Counted from the first letter of the stretch, positions 39,347-49,517 are shown. The stretch: 64,000 bases of DNA from an uncultured Oscillospiraceae bacterium (GCA_947627735.1 CANQXG010000001.1:16406-80405); one strand, 5' to 3'. Numbers and translations: made by a program. Notes: generated from the letters alone by a model not told the origin.

Positions 39347-40781
39347 CCCGGCCTCTCCCCTCGCTGATCTTGTACTCGAACCGGCTCTTGGACGACACCG
39401 ACGGGATGGCGGTGGGATAGTTGTTGGTGAAGCAGGCGTCGCAGTAGCCCGTGCACGCCTCCCCGCCCAGCAGCCAGGGCAGGTCCTCCGCCGGCAGGTA
39501 TCCCAGGGTGTCCGCGCCGATGATGGCGCATGTCTCCTCCACCGTGTGGCGGCAGGCGATCAGGTTCTCCCGCGAGTCGATGTCCGTGCCGTAATAGCAG
39601 GGGTTCAAAAACGGCGGCGCGGAGATGCGCATGTGGACCTCCGCCGCGCCCGCCTCCCGCAGCAGACGCACGAACCGGGCGCTGGTGGTGCCCCGGACGA
39701 TGGAGTCGTCCACCACCACCACCCGCTTGCCCCGGACCACGCTGGCCACGGGGTTGAGCTTGATGCGCACCAGGTCCTCCCGGGTGCTCTGCCCCGGGGC
39801 GATGAAAGTCCGGCCTATATACTTGTTCTTGATAAAGCCCACCCCATAGGGGATGCCGGAGCGGCGGGCATAGCCCAGGGCCGCGTCCAACCCCGAGTCG
39901 GGCACGCCCACCACCACGTCCGCCTCCACCGGATGGCGGATGGCCAGCCGCTCGCCGGCCCGGACGCGGGCCTCGTGGACGCTGACACCGTCGATGACGG
40001 AGTCGGGCCGGGCGAAGTAGATGTGCTCGAAGATGCACAGTTTCTTCTCCGCCTTGCCGCAGTGGTCCCGGATGCTCTGCACCCCGTCCTTGGAGAACAC
40101 CACGATCTCCCCGGGTTCCAGATCCCGGATGAAGCGGGCGTTCACCGCCTCCAGGGCGCATGTCTCCGACGCCACCACATAGGCCCCGTCCTCCCTCTGG
40201 CCGTAGCACAGGGGACGGAAGCCGTTCTCATCCCGGACCGCCAGCAGCTTGGACGGACTCATCACCACCATGGAGTAGGCGCCCTTGATCAGGAACATGG
40301 CCTGGTTGACCGCCTGCTCGATGGAAGGGGCGGTGAGCCGCTCCTTGGTGATGACGTAGGAGATGACCTCGGTGTCGCTGGAGGTGTGGAAGATGGACCC
40401 CTGCAGCTCCAGGGCCTTGCGCAGCTCCGCGGAGTTGACCAGGTTGCCGTTGTGGGCCAGGGCCATACGGCCCTTGATGTGGTTGACCACCATGGGCTGG
40501 CAGTTCTCCCGGCCATTGCAGCCGGTGGTGCCGTAGCGGACGTGGCCCACGGCCATGTTCCCCTCCGGCAGGTGCTCCAGCACCGGTCCGGAGAACACTT
40601 CGCTCACCAGGCCCAGGTCCTTATAGAAGCTGAACAGGCCGTCGTCGTTGATGACGATGCCGCAGCTCTCCTGGCCCCGGTGCTGCAGGGCATACAGGCC
40701 GTAATAGGCCATGGGCGCCAGGGGCGTGCGCTCAGGGGCAAATATGCCGAACACGCCGCATTCTTCGTGAATCTTTCCCAT
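39339..40781 (-). CDS. purF: Amidophosphoribosyltransferase
   Basis: HEECGVFGIFAPERTPLAPMAYYGLYALQHRGQESCGI...VVVVDDSIVRGTTSARFVRLLREAGA. Confidence 0.96.
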   Translation of the reverse strand: MGKIHEECGVFGIFAPERTPLAPMAYYGLYALQHRGQESCGIVINDDGLFSFYKDLGLVSEVFSGPVLEHLPEGNMAVGHVRYGTTGCNGRENCQPMVVNHIKGRMALAHNGNLVNSAELRKALELQGSIFHTSSDTEVISYVITKERLTAPSIEQAVNQAMFLIKGAYSMVVMSPSKLLAVRDENGFRPLCYGQREDGAYVVASETCALEAVNARFIRDLEPGEIVVFSKDGVQSIRDHCGKAEKKLCIFEHIYFARPDSVIDGVSVHEARVRAGERLAIRHPVEADVVVGVPDSGLDAALGYARRSGIPYGVGFIKNKYIGRTFIAPGQSTREDLVRIKLNPVASVVRGKRVVVVDDSIVRGTTSARFVRLLREAGAAEVHMRISAPPFLNPCYYGTDIDSRENLIACRHTVEETCAIIGADTLGYLPAEDLPWLLGGEACTGYCDACFTNNYPTAIPSVSSKSRFEYKISEGRGRDE

Positions 40782-40790
40782 TGAGTTCCC

Positions 40791-41498
40791 TTATCCCAAA
40801 ATGCGCTTCATCATCTCGGCGTAGGCGTCCTCCACCCCGCCCAGGTCCCGGCGGAAGCGGTCCTTGTCCAGCTTCTCGTGGGTGGTGCTGTCCCAGAACC
40901 GGCAGGTGTCGGGGCTGATCTCGTCGGCCAGGACCAGCCTGCCGTCGGAGGTCTTGCCGAACTCCAGCTTGAAGTCCACCAGGTCCACGTTCACCGCCTT
41001 GAAAAAGGCCTTCAGCACATCGTTGACCTTGAAGGCCATGGCCTTGATGGTGTCCAGCTCCTCTTTGGTGCACAGGCCCAGGGCCAGGGCGTGATAGTCG
41101 TTGATGAGCGGGTCGCCCAGCGCGTCGTTTTTATAGGAGGTCTCGAAGGTGGGCGCGGCGAACACGATGCCCTCCTCCACGCCGTAGCGCTTGGCAAAGC
41201 TGCCGGCGGAGATGTTGCGGATGATGACCTCCAGGGGCACGATGGAAACCTTTCTCACCACCGTTTCCCGGTCGTTCAGCTCCTCCACGAAGTGGGTGGG
41301 CACGCCCTCTTTCTCCAGCAGGCCCATCAGGTAGTTGGTGACCCGGTTGTTGATGGCGCCCTTGCCGGCGATCTGGCCCTTTTTCAGGCCGTTGAAGGCG
41401 GTGGCGTCGTCCTTGTAGGAGACGATGACCAGGTCCGGATCGTCGGTGGCGTAGACCTTCTTGGCCTTGCCCTCATAAAGCTGCTCTTTCTTCTGCAT
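40791..41498 (-). CDS. purC: SAICAR synthase
   Basis: [37 protein letters not shown]...[20 protein letters not shown]. Confidence 0.96.
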   Translation of the reverse strand: MQKKEQLYEGKAKKVYATDDPDLVIVSYKDDATAFNGLKKGQIAGKGAINNRVTNYLMGLLEKEGVPTHFVEELNDRETVVRKVSIVPLEVIIRNISAGSFAKRYGVEEGIVFAAPTFETSYKNDALGDPLINDYHALALGLCTKEELDTIKAMAFKVNDVLKAFFKAVNVDLVDFKLEFGKTSDGRLVLADEISPDTCRFWDSTTHEKLDKDRFRRDLGGVEDAYAEMMKRILG

Positions 41499-41526
41499 GG
41501 TATTACCTCCCATAAAGATGGTTGTT

Positions 41527-42024
41527 TCAGTGTTTGTTGAACCGGGCCTCCACGGCCGCGTTCTTCGCCAGGACGCTCTCCCGACCGGCGGCGCGGGCCG
41601 CGTCCAGCTTCTCCGCCAGGACCTCGTCCGACAGGGCCAGGATCTGCACGGAAAGCAGCGCGGCGTTGACGGCCCCGTCGATGCCCACGGCGGCGACAGG
41701 GATGCCCGAGGGCATCTGCACCGTGGACAGAAGGGCGTCAACGCCGTCCAGCGCTTTGGATTTGAGGGGGATGCCGATCACCGGCAGGGTGGTGTTCGCC
41801 GCCAGGGTGCCGGCCAGGTGTGCCGCCATGCCGGCGGCGGCTATGAGCACGCCGAAGCCGGCCTCCCGTGCGCCCAGGGCGAACTGCCGGGCCTCGTCCG
41901 GCGTCCGGTGGGCGGACAGCACGTGCACCTCGTAGGGCACGGCGAACTCCTCCAGCTTCGCGGCGGCCTTCTCCACAACGGGCAGGTCGCTGTCGCTGCC
42001 CATGATGATGGCTACTTTCTTCAT
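41527..42024 (-). CDS. purE: N5-CAIR mutase
   Basis: [41 protein letters not shown]. Confidence 0.96.
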   Translation of the reverse strand: MKKVAIIMGSDSDLPVVEKAAAKLEEFAVPYEVHVLSAHRTPDEARQFALGAREAGFGVLIAAAGMAAHLAGTLAANTTLPVIGIPLKSKALDGVDALLSTVQMPSGIPVAAVGIDGAVNAALLSVQILALSDEVLAEKLDAARAAGRESVLAKNAAVEARFNKH

Positions 42025-42070
42025 TTGAGCACTCCCTTAAAGTAATGTGGACAGTCCTATTTTCCCAGAA

Positions 42071-42187
42071 ATAGAACTGCCCAGACGGTCGGCCGCGGCG
42101 GCAGAGATCGGCTCCGCCCCGCGCAGGAACAATGAAATTGGCTCCCCCGCGTGCCTCGCGTTCCGTCAGTTGCCAACTCACTTCATC
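42071..42187 (-). ncRNA. ZTP/ZMP (pfl) riboswitch
   Basis: Minus strand GAAGTGAGTTGGCAACTGACGGAACGCGAGGCACGCGGGGGAGCCAATTTCATT...GCCGACCGTCTGGGCAG: P1 pairing GTGAGTTGGC/GCCAATTTCAT and the conserved 3' CCG(A)CCGnCTGGGCA block; directly upstream of purE. Confidence 0.85.
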
Positions 42188-42214
42188 GATTGTCCGCACT
42201 CAGGATATGTCCAC

Positions 42215-42244
42215 ATTATAGCAAAGGGGCAAAAGGAAAGTCAA
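42215..42244 (-). promoter_or_regulatory. Promoter of the purine operon
   Basis: Minus strand TTGACT-N18-TATAAT just upstream of the riboswitch. Confidence 0.75.
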
Positions 42245-42383
42245 TTCTTCCCGTCTTTGTGGGAAAGACATTTTTCTGCCATAAAAATGGTAATTTTTAT
42301 CTATTATGACCAGTGTGTACGCACCCCCGCCGGGAATTGATACGGAATTTTAACTTGTATGCCGTCCAGTTGTGATATAAGAT

Positions 42384-42399
42384 AAACTTAGGTAAGTTT
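42384..42399. promoter_or_regulatory. 16-bp palindrome (AAACTTA-GG-TAAGTTT) upstream of the Na/Pi cotransporter
   Basis: Perfect inverted repeat just downstream of a TATAAG -10-like element. Confidence 0.5.
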
Positions 42400-42435
42400 G
42401 GGCCTTATTTCACATCGTTCGCAGGGGAGAAACTC

Positions 42436-44253
42436 ATGGAGGTTTTTTATAAGATCATCGCCATGCTGGGCGGGCTGAGCATGTTCCTGTACGGCATGCG
42501 GGTGATGGGCGACGGGCTGAAGAGCAGCTCCGGCGGGGCCATGAAGGCAGCCCTGTCCAAGGTGACGGGCAAGCCGGCCCTGGGCTTTCTGCTGGGCATG
42601 CTGGTCACCTGCATGATCCAAAGCTCCACCGCCACCATCGTGCTGACGGTGGGCCTGGTGGGCGCGGGGTTCCTCACCTTCCGCCAGTCCATCGGCATCG
42701 TGCTGGGCGCCAATGTGGGCACCGCCATCACCGCCCAGATCATCCGCCTCATGGACGTGAAGGCGGGCGCCACCAGCATCCTGTACCTCTTCAACGCGGA
42801 GAACCTGGCGCCCATCGCCCTTATCATCGGCATCGTGCTGCTGATGTTCGTGCACAAGGGCGCCGCCGAGAACACGGGCACCATCGCCATGGGCTTCGGC
42901 GTGCTGTTCATGGGCCTGATCGCCATGTCCGACGCGGTCAGCTCCTTCGGCCAGGGGCTGAGCGACCTGCTCACCGCCTTCGAGGGCAACTACCTGCTGG
43001 GCTTTTTGTCCGGCGTGCTGGTCACCGGCATCATCCAAAGCTCCTCGGCGGTCGTGGGCATCCTCCAGTCGCTGGCCAGCTCCGTGGGCGTGCGCTTCTG
43101 CGGGGTGTTCGCCGTCATCATCGGCGTGAACATCGGCGACTGCCTGACCACCTATCTGGTCTGCCGCATCGGCGCCAAGTCCGAGCAGATCCGCACCGTC
43201 ACCGTCCACGTGCTCTACAACATCTGCGCCGCGGCCCTCATCGCCTTGGTCATCACGGTGCTGCGGGCGGCGGGGGTGCTCACCGACGGGCTGTGGTACA
43301 CCTCCCTGGACTCCGGCGGCGTTGCCAACGTCCACGGCCTGTTCCGGCTGGTACCGGCGGTGCTGCTGCTGCCCATGAGCGGCGTGTTCGCCCGGATCGC
43401 GGAAAAGCTGATCCCCGACAAGCCTCTGGACGCGGAGGACGAGGACATCCTGACGAACCTGCGGGAGCTGGACAGCCACCTGGTCACCAACCCGGCCCTG
43501 GCTCTGGATCAGTCCGCCCACCTGATCGGCCACATGGCGGACGTGGCCCTGCACAACTACGACGCCGCGGTGCAGCAGCTTTTCGACTTCGACCCCAAGC
43601 GCTCCGACCGCATCGCCCAGCGGGAGGCCCTGCTGGACCGGATGGCTGACGCGGCCAACCAGTATATCGTGGGCCTGTCCCCCTACGTCACCCGCTCCGT
43701 GGACAACCAGGTTCAGAGCTTCCAGATCAAGGCCCTGACCTGCTTCGAGCGCATCGGTGACCTGGCCCAGAACATCCTCCACGACCAGCAGCGGCTCAAG
43801 GACTCTGACAAGGACCTCTCCCCCGCCGCCCGGGAGGACCTGCAGGGCACCCTGGACGCGGTGCGGGACATCCTGGTGCTGACGGTGGACGTGTTCAAAT
43901 CCGACGACCTGGCCCGGGCCAGGACCATAGAGCCGCTGGAGGAGGTCATCGACGACATCGTGGAGGTGATGAAGACCCGCCACGTGGACCGGATGACCCG
44001 GGGCGTGTGCGACGTGTACATCGGCATCCAGTACGAGAACATCCTCCTGAACCTGGAGCGGGTGTCCGACCAGTGCTCGGACCTGGCGGTGTACATGCTG
44101 GGCCGGGACGACCAGTCCATCTCCGGCCACGAGCACCTGTACCTGCACCAGCTGCACCACTCCGGCGACCGGGCCTACGGCCAGGCCTTCCGGGACAACT
44201 GCCGCAAGTACGCCGCCCTCCTCCAGATGGAAGCGCAGAAGCCCGAAAAATAA
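42436..44253 (+). CDS. Na/Pi cotransporter family protein with C-terminal PhoU-like domain
   Basis: MFLYGMRVMGDGLKSSSGGAMKAALSKVTGKPALGFLLGMLVTCMIQSSTATIV...IIQSSSAVVGILQSLAS; helical PhoU-like C-term. Confidence 0.92.
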   Translation: MEVFYKIIAMLGGLSMFLYGMRVMGDGLKSSSGGAMKAALSKVTGKPALGFLLGMLVTCMIQSSTATIVLTVGLVGAGFLTFRQSIGIVLGANVGTAITAQIIRLMDVKAGATSILYLFNAENLAPIALIIGIVLLMFVHKGAAENTGTIAMGFGVLFMGLIAMSDAVSSFGQGLSDLLTAFEGNYLLGFLSGVLVTGIIQSSSAVVGILQSLASSVGVRFCGVFAVIIGVNIGDCLTTYLVCRIGAKSEQIRTVTVHVLYNICAAALIALVITVLRAAGVLTDGLWYTSLDSGGVANVHGLFRLVPAVLLLPMSGVFARIAEKLIPDKPLDAEDEDILTNLRELDSHLVTNPALALDQSAHLIGHMADVALHNYDAAVQQLFDFDPKRSDRIAQREALLDRMADAANQYIVGLSPYVTRSVDNQVQSFQIKALTCFERIGDLAQNILHDQQRLKDSDKDLSPAAREDLQGTLDAVRDILVLTVDVFKSDDLARARTIEPLEEVIDDIVEVMKTRHVDRMTRGVCDVYIGIQYENILLNLERVSDQCSDLAVYMLGRDDQSISGHEHLYLHQLHHSGDRAYGQAFRDNCRKYAALLQMEAQKPEK

Positions 44254-44260
44254 ATATTTC

Positions 44261-44289
44261 TTGACAAATCCAGAAGACGCGCTTATAAT
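44261..44289 (+). promoter_or_regulatory. Promoter upstream of asnB-like gene
   Basis: TTGACA-N17-TATAAT, consensus sigma-A. Confidence 0.85.
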
Positions 44290-44297
44290 CCTTCCCA

Positions 44298-44339
44298 GAG
44301 CAAAGACGTTCTGCACCGCAGAGCGTCTTTGCTCGTTTT
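44298..44339 (+). terminator. Terminator-like hairpin in the asnB leader (possible attenuator)
   Basis: GAGCAAAGACG...TCTGC-ACC-GCAGA...CGTCTTTGCTC-GTTTT, between promoter and start codon. Confidence 0.65.
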
Positions 44340-44364
44340 CATGCAAGGCAAGGAGAAAGAGCAA

Positions 44365-45945
44365 ATGTGCGCGATCATGGGATTCACCAAGAGGACACTC
44401 ACCAAGGAGCAGCTGCAGCCCTATTTTTCCCGGACCAAGTCCCGAGGGCCGGACATGAGCCGGATCGAACCGGCCGGGGACGGATGGCTGTGCTTCCACC
44501 GGCTGGCCATCATGGGCCTGCACCCGGAGGGGATGCAGCCGTTCCATCTGGACGGGGACATGGCGGTGTGCAACGGGGAGCTGTACCTGTTCCGGCCCCT
44601 GAAGGCGGAGCTGGCAAAGGAATACGCATTCATCAGTGATTCGGACTGCGAGATCATCCTGCCCCTGTACCGGAAATACGGTCTGGACATGTTCAAAATG
44701 CTGGACGCGGAGTTCGCCATGCTGATATACGACAGCAAGGCGGACCGGCTCATCGCCGCCCGGGACCCCATCGGGATACGGCCGCTGTACTACGGCCAGC
44801 TCGCCGACGGCAGCATGGTCTTCGCCAGCGAGGCGAAGAACCTGGTGGGTCTGTGCGAGAGGGTGTTCCCCTTCCCTCCCGGTCACTACTGGGCCGACGG
44901 GAAGTTCGTCCGCTACGCCGACCTGACCGGCGTGGATGAGTATCTGCCGGACGACGTGGAAACGGTGTGCAAAAACATCCGGGAGAAGCTGATATTGGCC
45001 GTGGACAAGCGCCTGGACGCGGACGCGCCTTTGGGCTTTCTCCTGTCCGGCGGGCTGGACTCCAGCCTGGTGTGTGCCATCTCCGCCCGGATACTGGGCA
45101 AACACATCCGCTCCTTCGCCATCGGCATGGACACGGACCCCATCGACCTGAAGTACGCCCGGCAGGCGGCGGACTACCTGGGAGCGGATCACACGGAGGT
45201 GACCATGACCCGGGAGGAGGTGCTCGCCAGCCTGGAGGATGTCATCGCCCTGCTGGGCACCTATGACATCACCACCATCCGGGCCAGCATGGGGATGTAT
45301 CTGTGCTGCAAGGCCATCCATGAGCGTACGGACGTGCGGGTGCTCATGACCGGCGAGATATCCGACGAGCTGTTCGGCTATAAATACACCGACTTCGCCC
45401 CCTCCCCGGAGGCATTCCAGGCAGAGGCGAAAAAGCGGGTGGACGAGCTTCACATGTACGACGTGCTCCGGGCGGACCGGTGCATCTCCGTCAACTCCCT
45501 GGAGGCCCGGGTGCCCTTCGGAGACCTGGAGTTCGTGCGGTATGTGATGCAGGTGGACCCGAAGCTGAAGGTGAACCGCTACGGCATGGGCAAGTATCTT
45601 TTGCGCCACGCCTTTGAAAAGGACCACCTGCTGCCCGACTCCATCCTGTGGCGGCAGAAGGCGGCCTTCTCCGACGCGGTGGGCCACTCCATGGTGGACG
45701 ACCTGAAGGAATACGCCGAGAGCCTGTACACCGACGCGGCCTTCGAGGCGGCGCGGCAGAAATATTCGTTCGCCCGGCCCTTCACCAAGGAGAGCCTGCT
45801 GTACCGGGAGATATTCGAGAAATACTACCCCGGCCAGGCGGAGATGGTGGCGGATTTCTGGATGCCCAACAAGAGCTGGGCCGGCTGCGACGTGAACGAC
45901 CCCAGCGCCCGGGTGCTGGCAAACTACGGCGCCTGCGGAAAATAA
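44365..45945 (+). CDS. asnB: Asparagine synthase (glutamine-hydrolysing), AsnB-like
   Basis: MCAIMGFTKRTL (Cys2 Ntn nucleophile)...GFLLSGGLDSSLVCAISARI...GEISDELFGYKYTDFAP. Confidence 0.93.
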   Translation: MCAIMGFTKRTLTKEQLQPYFSRTKSRGPDMSRIEPAGDGWLCFHRLAIMGLHPEGMQPFHLDGDMAVCNGELYLFRPLKAELAKEYAFISDSDCEIILPLYRKYGLDMFKMLDAEFAMLIYDSKADRLIAARDPIGIRPLYYGQLADGSMVFASEAKNLVGLCERVFPFPPGHYWADGKFVRYADLTGVDEYLPDDVETVCKNIREKLILAVDKRLDADAPLGFLLSGGLDSSLVCAISARILGKHIRSFAIGMDTDPIDLKYARQAADYLGADHTEVTMTREEVLASLEDVIALLGTYDITTIRASMGMYLCCKAIHERTDVRVLMTGEISDELFGYKYTDFAPSPEAFQAEAKKRVDELHMYDVLRADRCISVNSLEARVPFGDLEFVRYVMQVDPKLKVNRYGMGKYLLRHAFEKDHLLPDSILWRQKAAFSDAVGHSMVDDLKEYAESLYTDAAFEAARQKYSFARPFTKESLLYREIFEKYYPGQAEMVADFWMPNKSWAGCDVNDPSARVLANYGACGK

Positions 45946-45956
45946 AATAGAGAAGC

Positions 45957-45987
45957 GGAGCGGGTCCCCTGCCGGGACCCGCTCCGT
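45957..45987. terminator. Hairpin between convergent asnB and thioesterase genes
   Basis: GGAGCGGGTCCC-CTGCC-GGGACCCGCTCC. Confidence 0.55.
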
Positions 45988-45991
45988 CCGT

Positions 45992-46723
45992 TCATCTCAT
46001 CCGCAAAGCCATCTGCACGGCGGTGGTGCCGTCGGGCTTGCACACCAGCAGATGCCAGCCCTCCTCGTCCCGCCGGCGGTAGACGCTCAGCTCCTCCCCC
46101 TCCCGGCAGGCGGCGCTGTAGGCGATCTCCGCCTCGGCCACGTCCATGGCCTCCAGCTCCGCAACAGAGAAGGTCCCCATGAGCATGCGCACATAGGCCA
46201 CGTTGTTCATGTGCCGGCCCGTGTCGATGTCCCGGGACCCCACGGTATAGCGGGCGCAGAGAGCGCCCTGCTCCGGCTTTTCCCGGAACCGGGTGAAGGG
46301 GCCGTCGCACACCCGCTCCGGCAGGGGCCGCAGGTCCGTGGGATAGCCGAACTCCCCGGGGCGCATCAGCCGGCCGGTGTCCACGTTCTGGGCCGCCCAC
46401 TCGGTGCGTCCCTCCGCCAGGACCTCCCCGTCCCGCTTCAGGGTGTAGAACCGGTCGAACTTCACGTTCCCCGCCGTCCCCGGCCAGGTCCGCACCGTGA
46501 CCGCGTCGCCGTAGCCGGGATTTTCGTATATCCGCACCCGGGTCCGGATGGCCAGCCAGAAGGCCCTGTGGGCCATCATGTCGTCGTAGCCCACGCCCAT
46601 GCGCTCGGCCTGCTCCGCCGCCAGGTCCATAAAAAGGTCGAACAGCCCCGCCAGCTTCAGCCGCCCGGCGTAGTCCAGCTTGCTCGTGTATAACGTTTCT
46701 TCCTTGTCCAGATAGTTCTCCAT
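45992..46723 (-). CDS. Acyl-ACP thioesterase
   Basis: MGVGYDDMMAHRAFWLAIRTRVRIYENPGYGDAVTVRTWP...SRDIDTGRHMNNVAYVRML. Confidence 0.88.
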   Translation of the reverse strand: MENYLDKEETLYTSKLDYAGRLKLAGLFDLFMDLAAEQAERMGVGYDDMMAHRAFWLAIRTRVRIYENPGYGDAVTVRTWPGTAGNVKFDRFYTLKRDGEVLAEGRTEWAAQNVDTGRLMRPGEFGYPTDLRPLPERVCDGPFTRFREKPEQGALCARYTVGSRDIDTGRHMNNVAYVRMLMGTFSVAELEAMDVAEAEIAYSAACREGEELSVYRRRDEEGWHLLVCKPDGTTAVQMALRMR

Positions 46724-46763
46724 CGGTCCTCCTGTTATGTGCTGTGATAAGACCGGCCTCCCG

Positions 46764-47306
46764 TCATCGGGAAGCCGGTCCGGTGTGATCGTCCCACAGG
46801 ACGACGCGGTCCGCGCCGCGGGTGGCGTTCATGTCGATCAGCCGCTGGTTGGTGGAACCCCGGAACCGCAGGCCCACCTGGTGCAGCCGCTCCACGAAGG
46901 GTCCATCCACCAGCACGTCGACCATGGCCAGCATCTCGTCCGTGGCCTCGCAGCGGGGGTGGCTCCCCTCCCGCAGCAGGTCCTCGTACACAAAGCCGGT
47001 GAAGGCCCACACGGTCTTGTCCGGATAGGCCGCCCGTACCCGCCGCAGGAACGGCACCAGCGAGCGCTGGTTCTCCGGCTCGAAAGGGTCGCCTCCCAGC
47101 AGGGTCAGGCCGTTGATATAGGACGGGGCCAGCATCTGCAGAAGCTGCTCCTCCGTTTCGGCGGTGAAGGGCTGGCCGTAGTCGAACGCCCACGTCTCCG
47201 GCTGGAAACAGCCGGGGCACCGGTTGGTGCAGCCGGACACGAACAGTGTCACCCGCACGCCGATGCCGTTGGCTATGTCGCAGTTTTTTATCTCGCCGTA
47301 ATACAT
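46764..47306 (-). CDS. nrdG: Anaerobic ribonucleoside-triphosphate reductase activating protein
   Basis: GIGVRVTLFVSGCTNRCPGCFQPETW (CxxxCxxC). Confidence 0.94.
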   Translation of the reverse strand: MYYGEIKNCDIANGIGVRVTLFVSGCTNRCPGCFQPETWAFDYGQPFTAETEEQLLQMLAPSYINGLTLLGGDPFEPENQRSLVPFLRRVRAAYPDKTVWAFTGFVYEDLLREGSHPRCEATDEMLAMVDVLVDGPFVERLHQVGLRFRGSTNQRLIDMNATRGADRVVLWDDHTGPASR

Positions 47307-47318
47307 CCGTTAAGACTC

Positions 47319-49517
47319 TTACAGGTGCAGGACCCGATCCTTGATCTCCTGGGTGCGGCCCTGGTTCCAGAACTGGGTGCCGATGTAGCCGCAGGTCCGC
47401 CGGGCCACGTTCATCTTGCTCTGGTCGGTGTTGCCGCACCGGGGGCAGCGCCAGATCAGCTTGCCGTCGTCCTCGGCGATCTCGATCTCCCCGTCCCAGC
47501 CGCACACCTGGCAGTAGTCGCTCTTGGTGTTCAGCTCGGCATAGATGATGTTGTCATAGATGAACCGCATCACCTGCAGCACGGCCTCCAGGTTGTTCTG
47601 CATGTCCGGCACCTCCACGTAGCTGATGGCGCCGCCGGGGGACAGGTGCTGGAACTGGGCCTCGAACTTCAGCTTGGTGAACGCGTCAATCTGCTCGGTG
47701 ACGTGCACGTGGTAGGAGTTGGTGATATAGCCCTTGTCGGTGATGCCCTCGATGACGCCGAAGCGCTTCTGCAGGCACTTGGCGAACTTGTAGGTGGTGC
47801 TCTCCAGGGGCGTGCCGTACAGGGAGTAGTCGATGTTCTCGGCGGTCTTCCACTCCTTGCACTTGTCGTTCATCTTCTGCATGATCGCCAGGGCGAAGGG
47901 GGTGGCGGAGGGGTCGGTGTGGCTCTTGCCGGTCATGTACTTGACGCACTCATACAGCCCCGCGTAGCCCAGGGAGATGGTGGAGTACCCGCCGTAGAGC
48001 AGCTTGTCGATGGGTTCGCCCTTCTTCAGCCGGGCCAGGGCGCCGTACTGCCACAGGATGGGGGCCGCGTCGGACAGCGTGCCCTTCAGCCGCTCGTGGC
48101 GGCACCGCAGCGCCCGGTGGCACAGCTCCAGCCGCTCGTCGAAGATCTTCCAGAACTTCTCCTCGCTCCCGCCGGAGGACAGGGCCACGTCCGGCAGGTT
48201 GATGGTGACCACGCCCTGGTTGAACCGGCCGTAATACTTGTGCTTGCCCGGCTCGTAGTTGCCGGCGTTGGCGATGTTGCCCACGCCCGCGTCGGTGAAC
48301 CGGTCGGGGGTCAGGAAGCTGCGGCAGCCCATGCAGGTGTACACGTCGCCCTTCAGCTCCAGCATCTTCTTCTCGGAGATGTAGTCGGGCACCATCCGCT
48401 TGGCGGTGCACTTGGCCGCCAGCTGGGTCAGGTACCAGTAGGGGGTCCCCTCCTCCACGTTGTCCTCCTCCAGCACGTAGATCAGCTTGGGGAAGGCGGG
48501 GGTGACCCAGATGCCCTGCTCGTTCTTCACGCCCTCATAGCGCTGCAGGAGCACCTCCTCGATGATGACCGCCAGGTCCTTCTTCTCCTGCTCGTTCTTG
48601 GCCTCGTTCAGGTACATGAACACGGTGACGAAGGGGGCCTGTCCGTTGGTGGTCAGAAGGGTCACCACCTGGTACTGGATGGTCTGCACGCCCCGGCGGA
48701 TCTCGTCCCGCAGGCGCTTTTCCACGATCTCGTCCACCTGCTCCTTGGTGGGGATGACGCCCAGAGTGCTGATCTCGTCCCGGACGATGGCGCGGATCTT
48801 GTCCCGGCTGACCTGCACGAAGGGGGCCAGGTGGGCCAGGGAGATGGACTGGCCGCCGTACTGGTTGGAGGCCACCTGGGCCACGATCTGGGTGGCGATG
48901 TTGCAGGCGGTGGCGAAGGAGTGGGGCCGCTCGATGAGGGTGTCGGTGATGACGGTGCCGTTCTGGAGCATGTCCTCCAGGTTCACCAGGTCGCAGTTGT
49001 GCATGTGCTGGGCATAGTAGTCGCTGTCGTGGAAGTGGATGATGCCCTCCTCATGGGCCTCGACGATGTCCTGGGGCAGCAGCAGGCGGTTGGTGATGTC
49101 CCGGCTGACCTCGCCGGCCATGTAATCCCGCTGGGTGGAGTTGACCACAGGGTTTTTGTTGGAGTTCTCCTGCTTGGCCTCCTCGTTGTTGCACTCGATG
49201 AGGGCCAGGATGCGGTCGTCGGTGGTGTTGGCCTGCCGGACCAGGCTGCGGGTGTAGCGGTAGGTGATGTACCGCTTGGCCACCTCGTAGGCCCCGTGGG
49301 CCATGATCTGCTCCTCCACCATGTCCTGGATCTCCTCCACGGAGGGGGAGCGCCCCAGCTCGACACAGCCCTTCTCCACCGAGTCCGCGATGCGGTGGAT
49401 CTGGGTGTTGGTCATGCGCAGATCTTCGTCCACCACGTTGTTGGCCTTGGTGATGGCGTTGATGATCTTGGTGATGTCGAAGGTGACCTCCGAACCGTTC
49501 CTCTTGATGATCTTCAT
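47319..49517 (-). CDS. nrdD: Anaerobic ribonucleoside-triphosphate reductase
   Basis: MKIIKRNGSEVTFDITKIINAITKAN ATP-cone; YYGRFNQGVVTINLPDVAL; C-terminal CQVCGWDGEIEI...RCPRCGNTDQSKMNVARRTCGYIG. Confidence 0.96.
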   Translation of the reverse strand: MKIIKRNGSEVTFDITKIINAITKANNVVDEDLRMTNTQIHRIADSVEKGCVELGRSPSVEEIQDMVEEQIMAHGAYEVAKRYITYRYTRSLVRQANTTDDRILALIECNNEEAKQENSNKNPVVNSTQRDYMAGEVSRDITNRLLLPQDIVEAHEEGIIHFHDSDYYAQHMHNCDLVNLEDMLQNGTVITDTLIERPHSFATACNIATQIVAQVASNQYGGQSISLAHLAPFVQVSRDKIRAIVRDEISTLGVIPTKEQVDEIVEKRLRDEIRRGVQTIQYQVVTLLTTNGQAPFVTVFMYLNEAKNEQEKKDLAVIIEEVLLQRYEGVKNEQGIWVTPAFPKLIYVLEEDNVEEGTPYWYLTQLAAKCTAKRMVPDYISEKKMLELKGDVYTCMGCRSFLTPDRFTDAGVGNIANAGNYEPGKHKYYGRFNQGVVTINLPDVALSSGGSEEKFWKIFDERLELCHRALRCRHERLKGTLSDAAPILWQYGALARLKKGEPIDKLLYGGYSTISLGYAGLYECVKYMTGKSHTDPSATPFALAIMQKMNDKCKEWKTAENIDYSLYGTPLESTTYKFAKCLQKRFGVIEGITDKGYITNSYHVHVTEQIDAFTKLKFEAQFQHLSPGGAISYVEVPDMQNNLEAVLQVMRFIYDNIIYAELNTKSDYCQVCGWDGEIEIAEDDGKLIWRCPRCGNTDQSKMNVARRTCGYIGTQFWNQGRTQEIKDRVLHL

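Noticed and set aside
42388-45687. 1099-aa minus-strand ORF
   Set aside because: Antisense to the Na/Pi cotransporter and asnB; shadow ORF.
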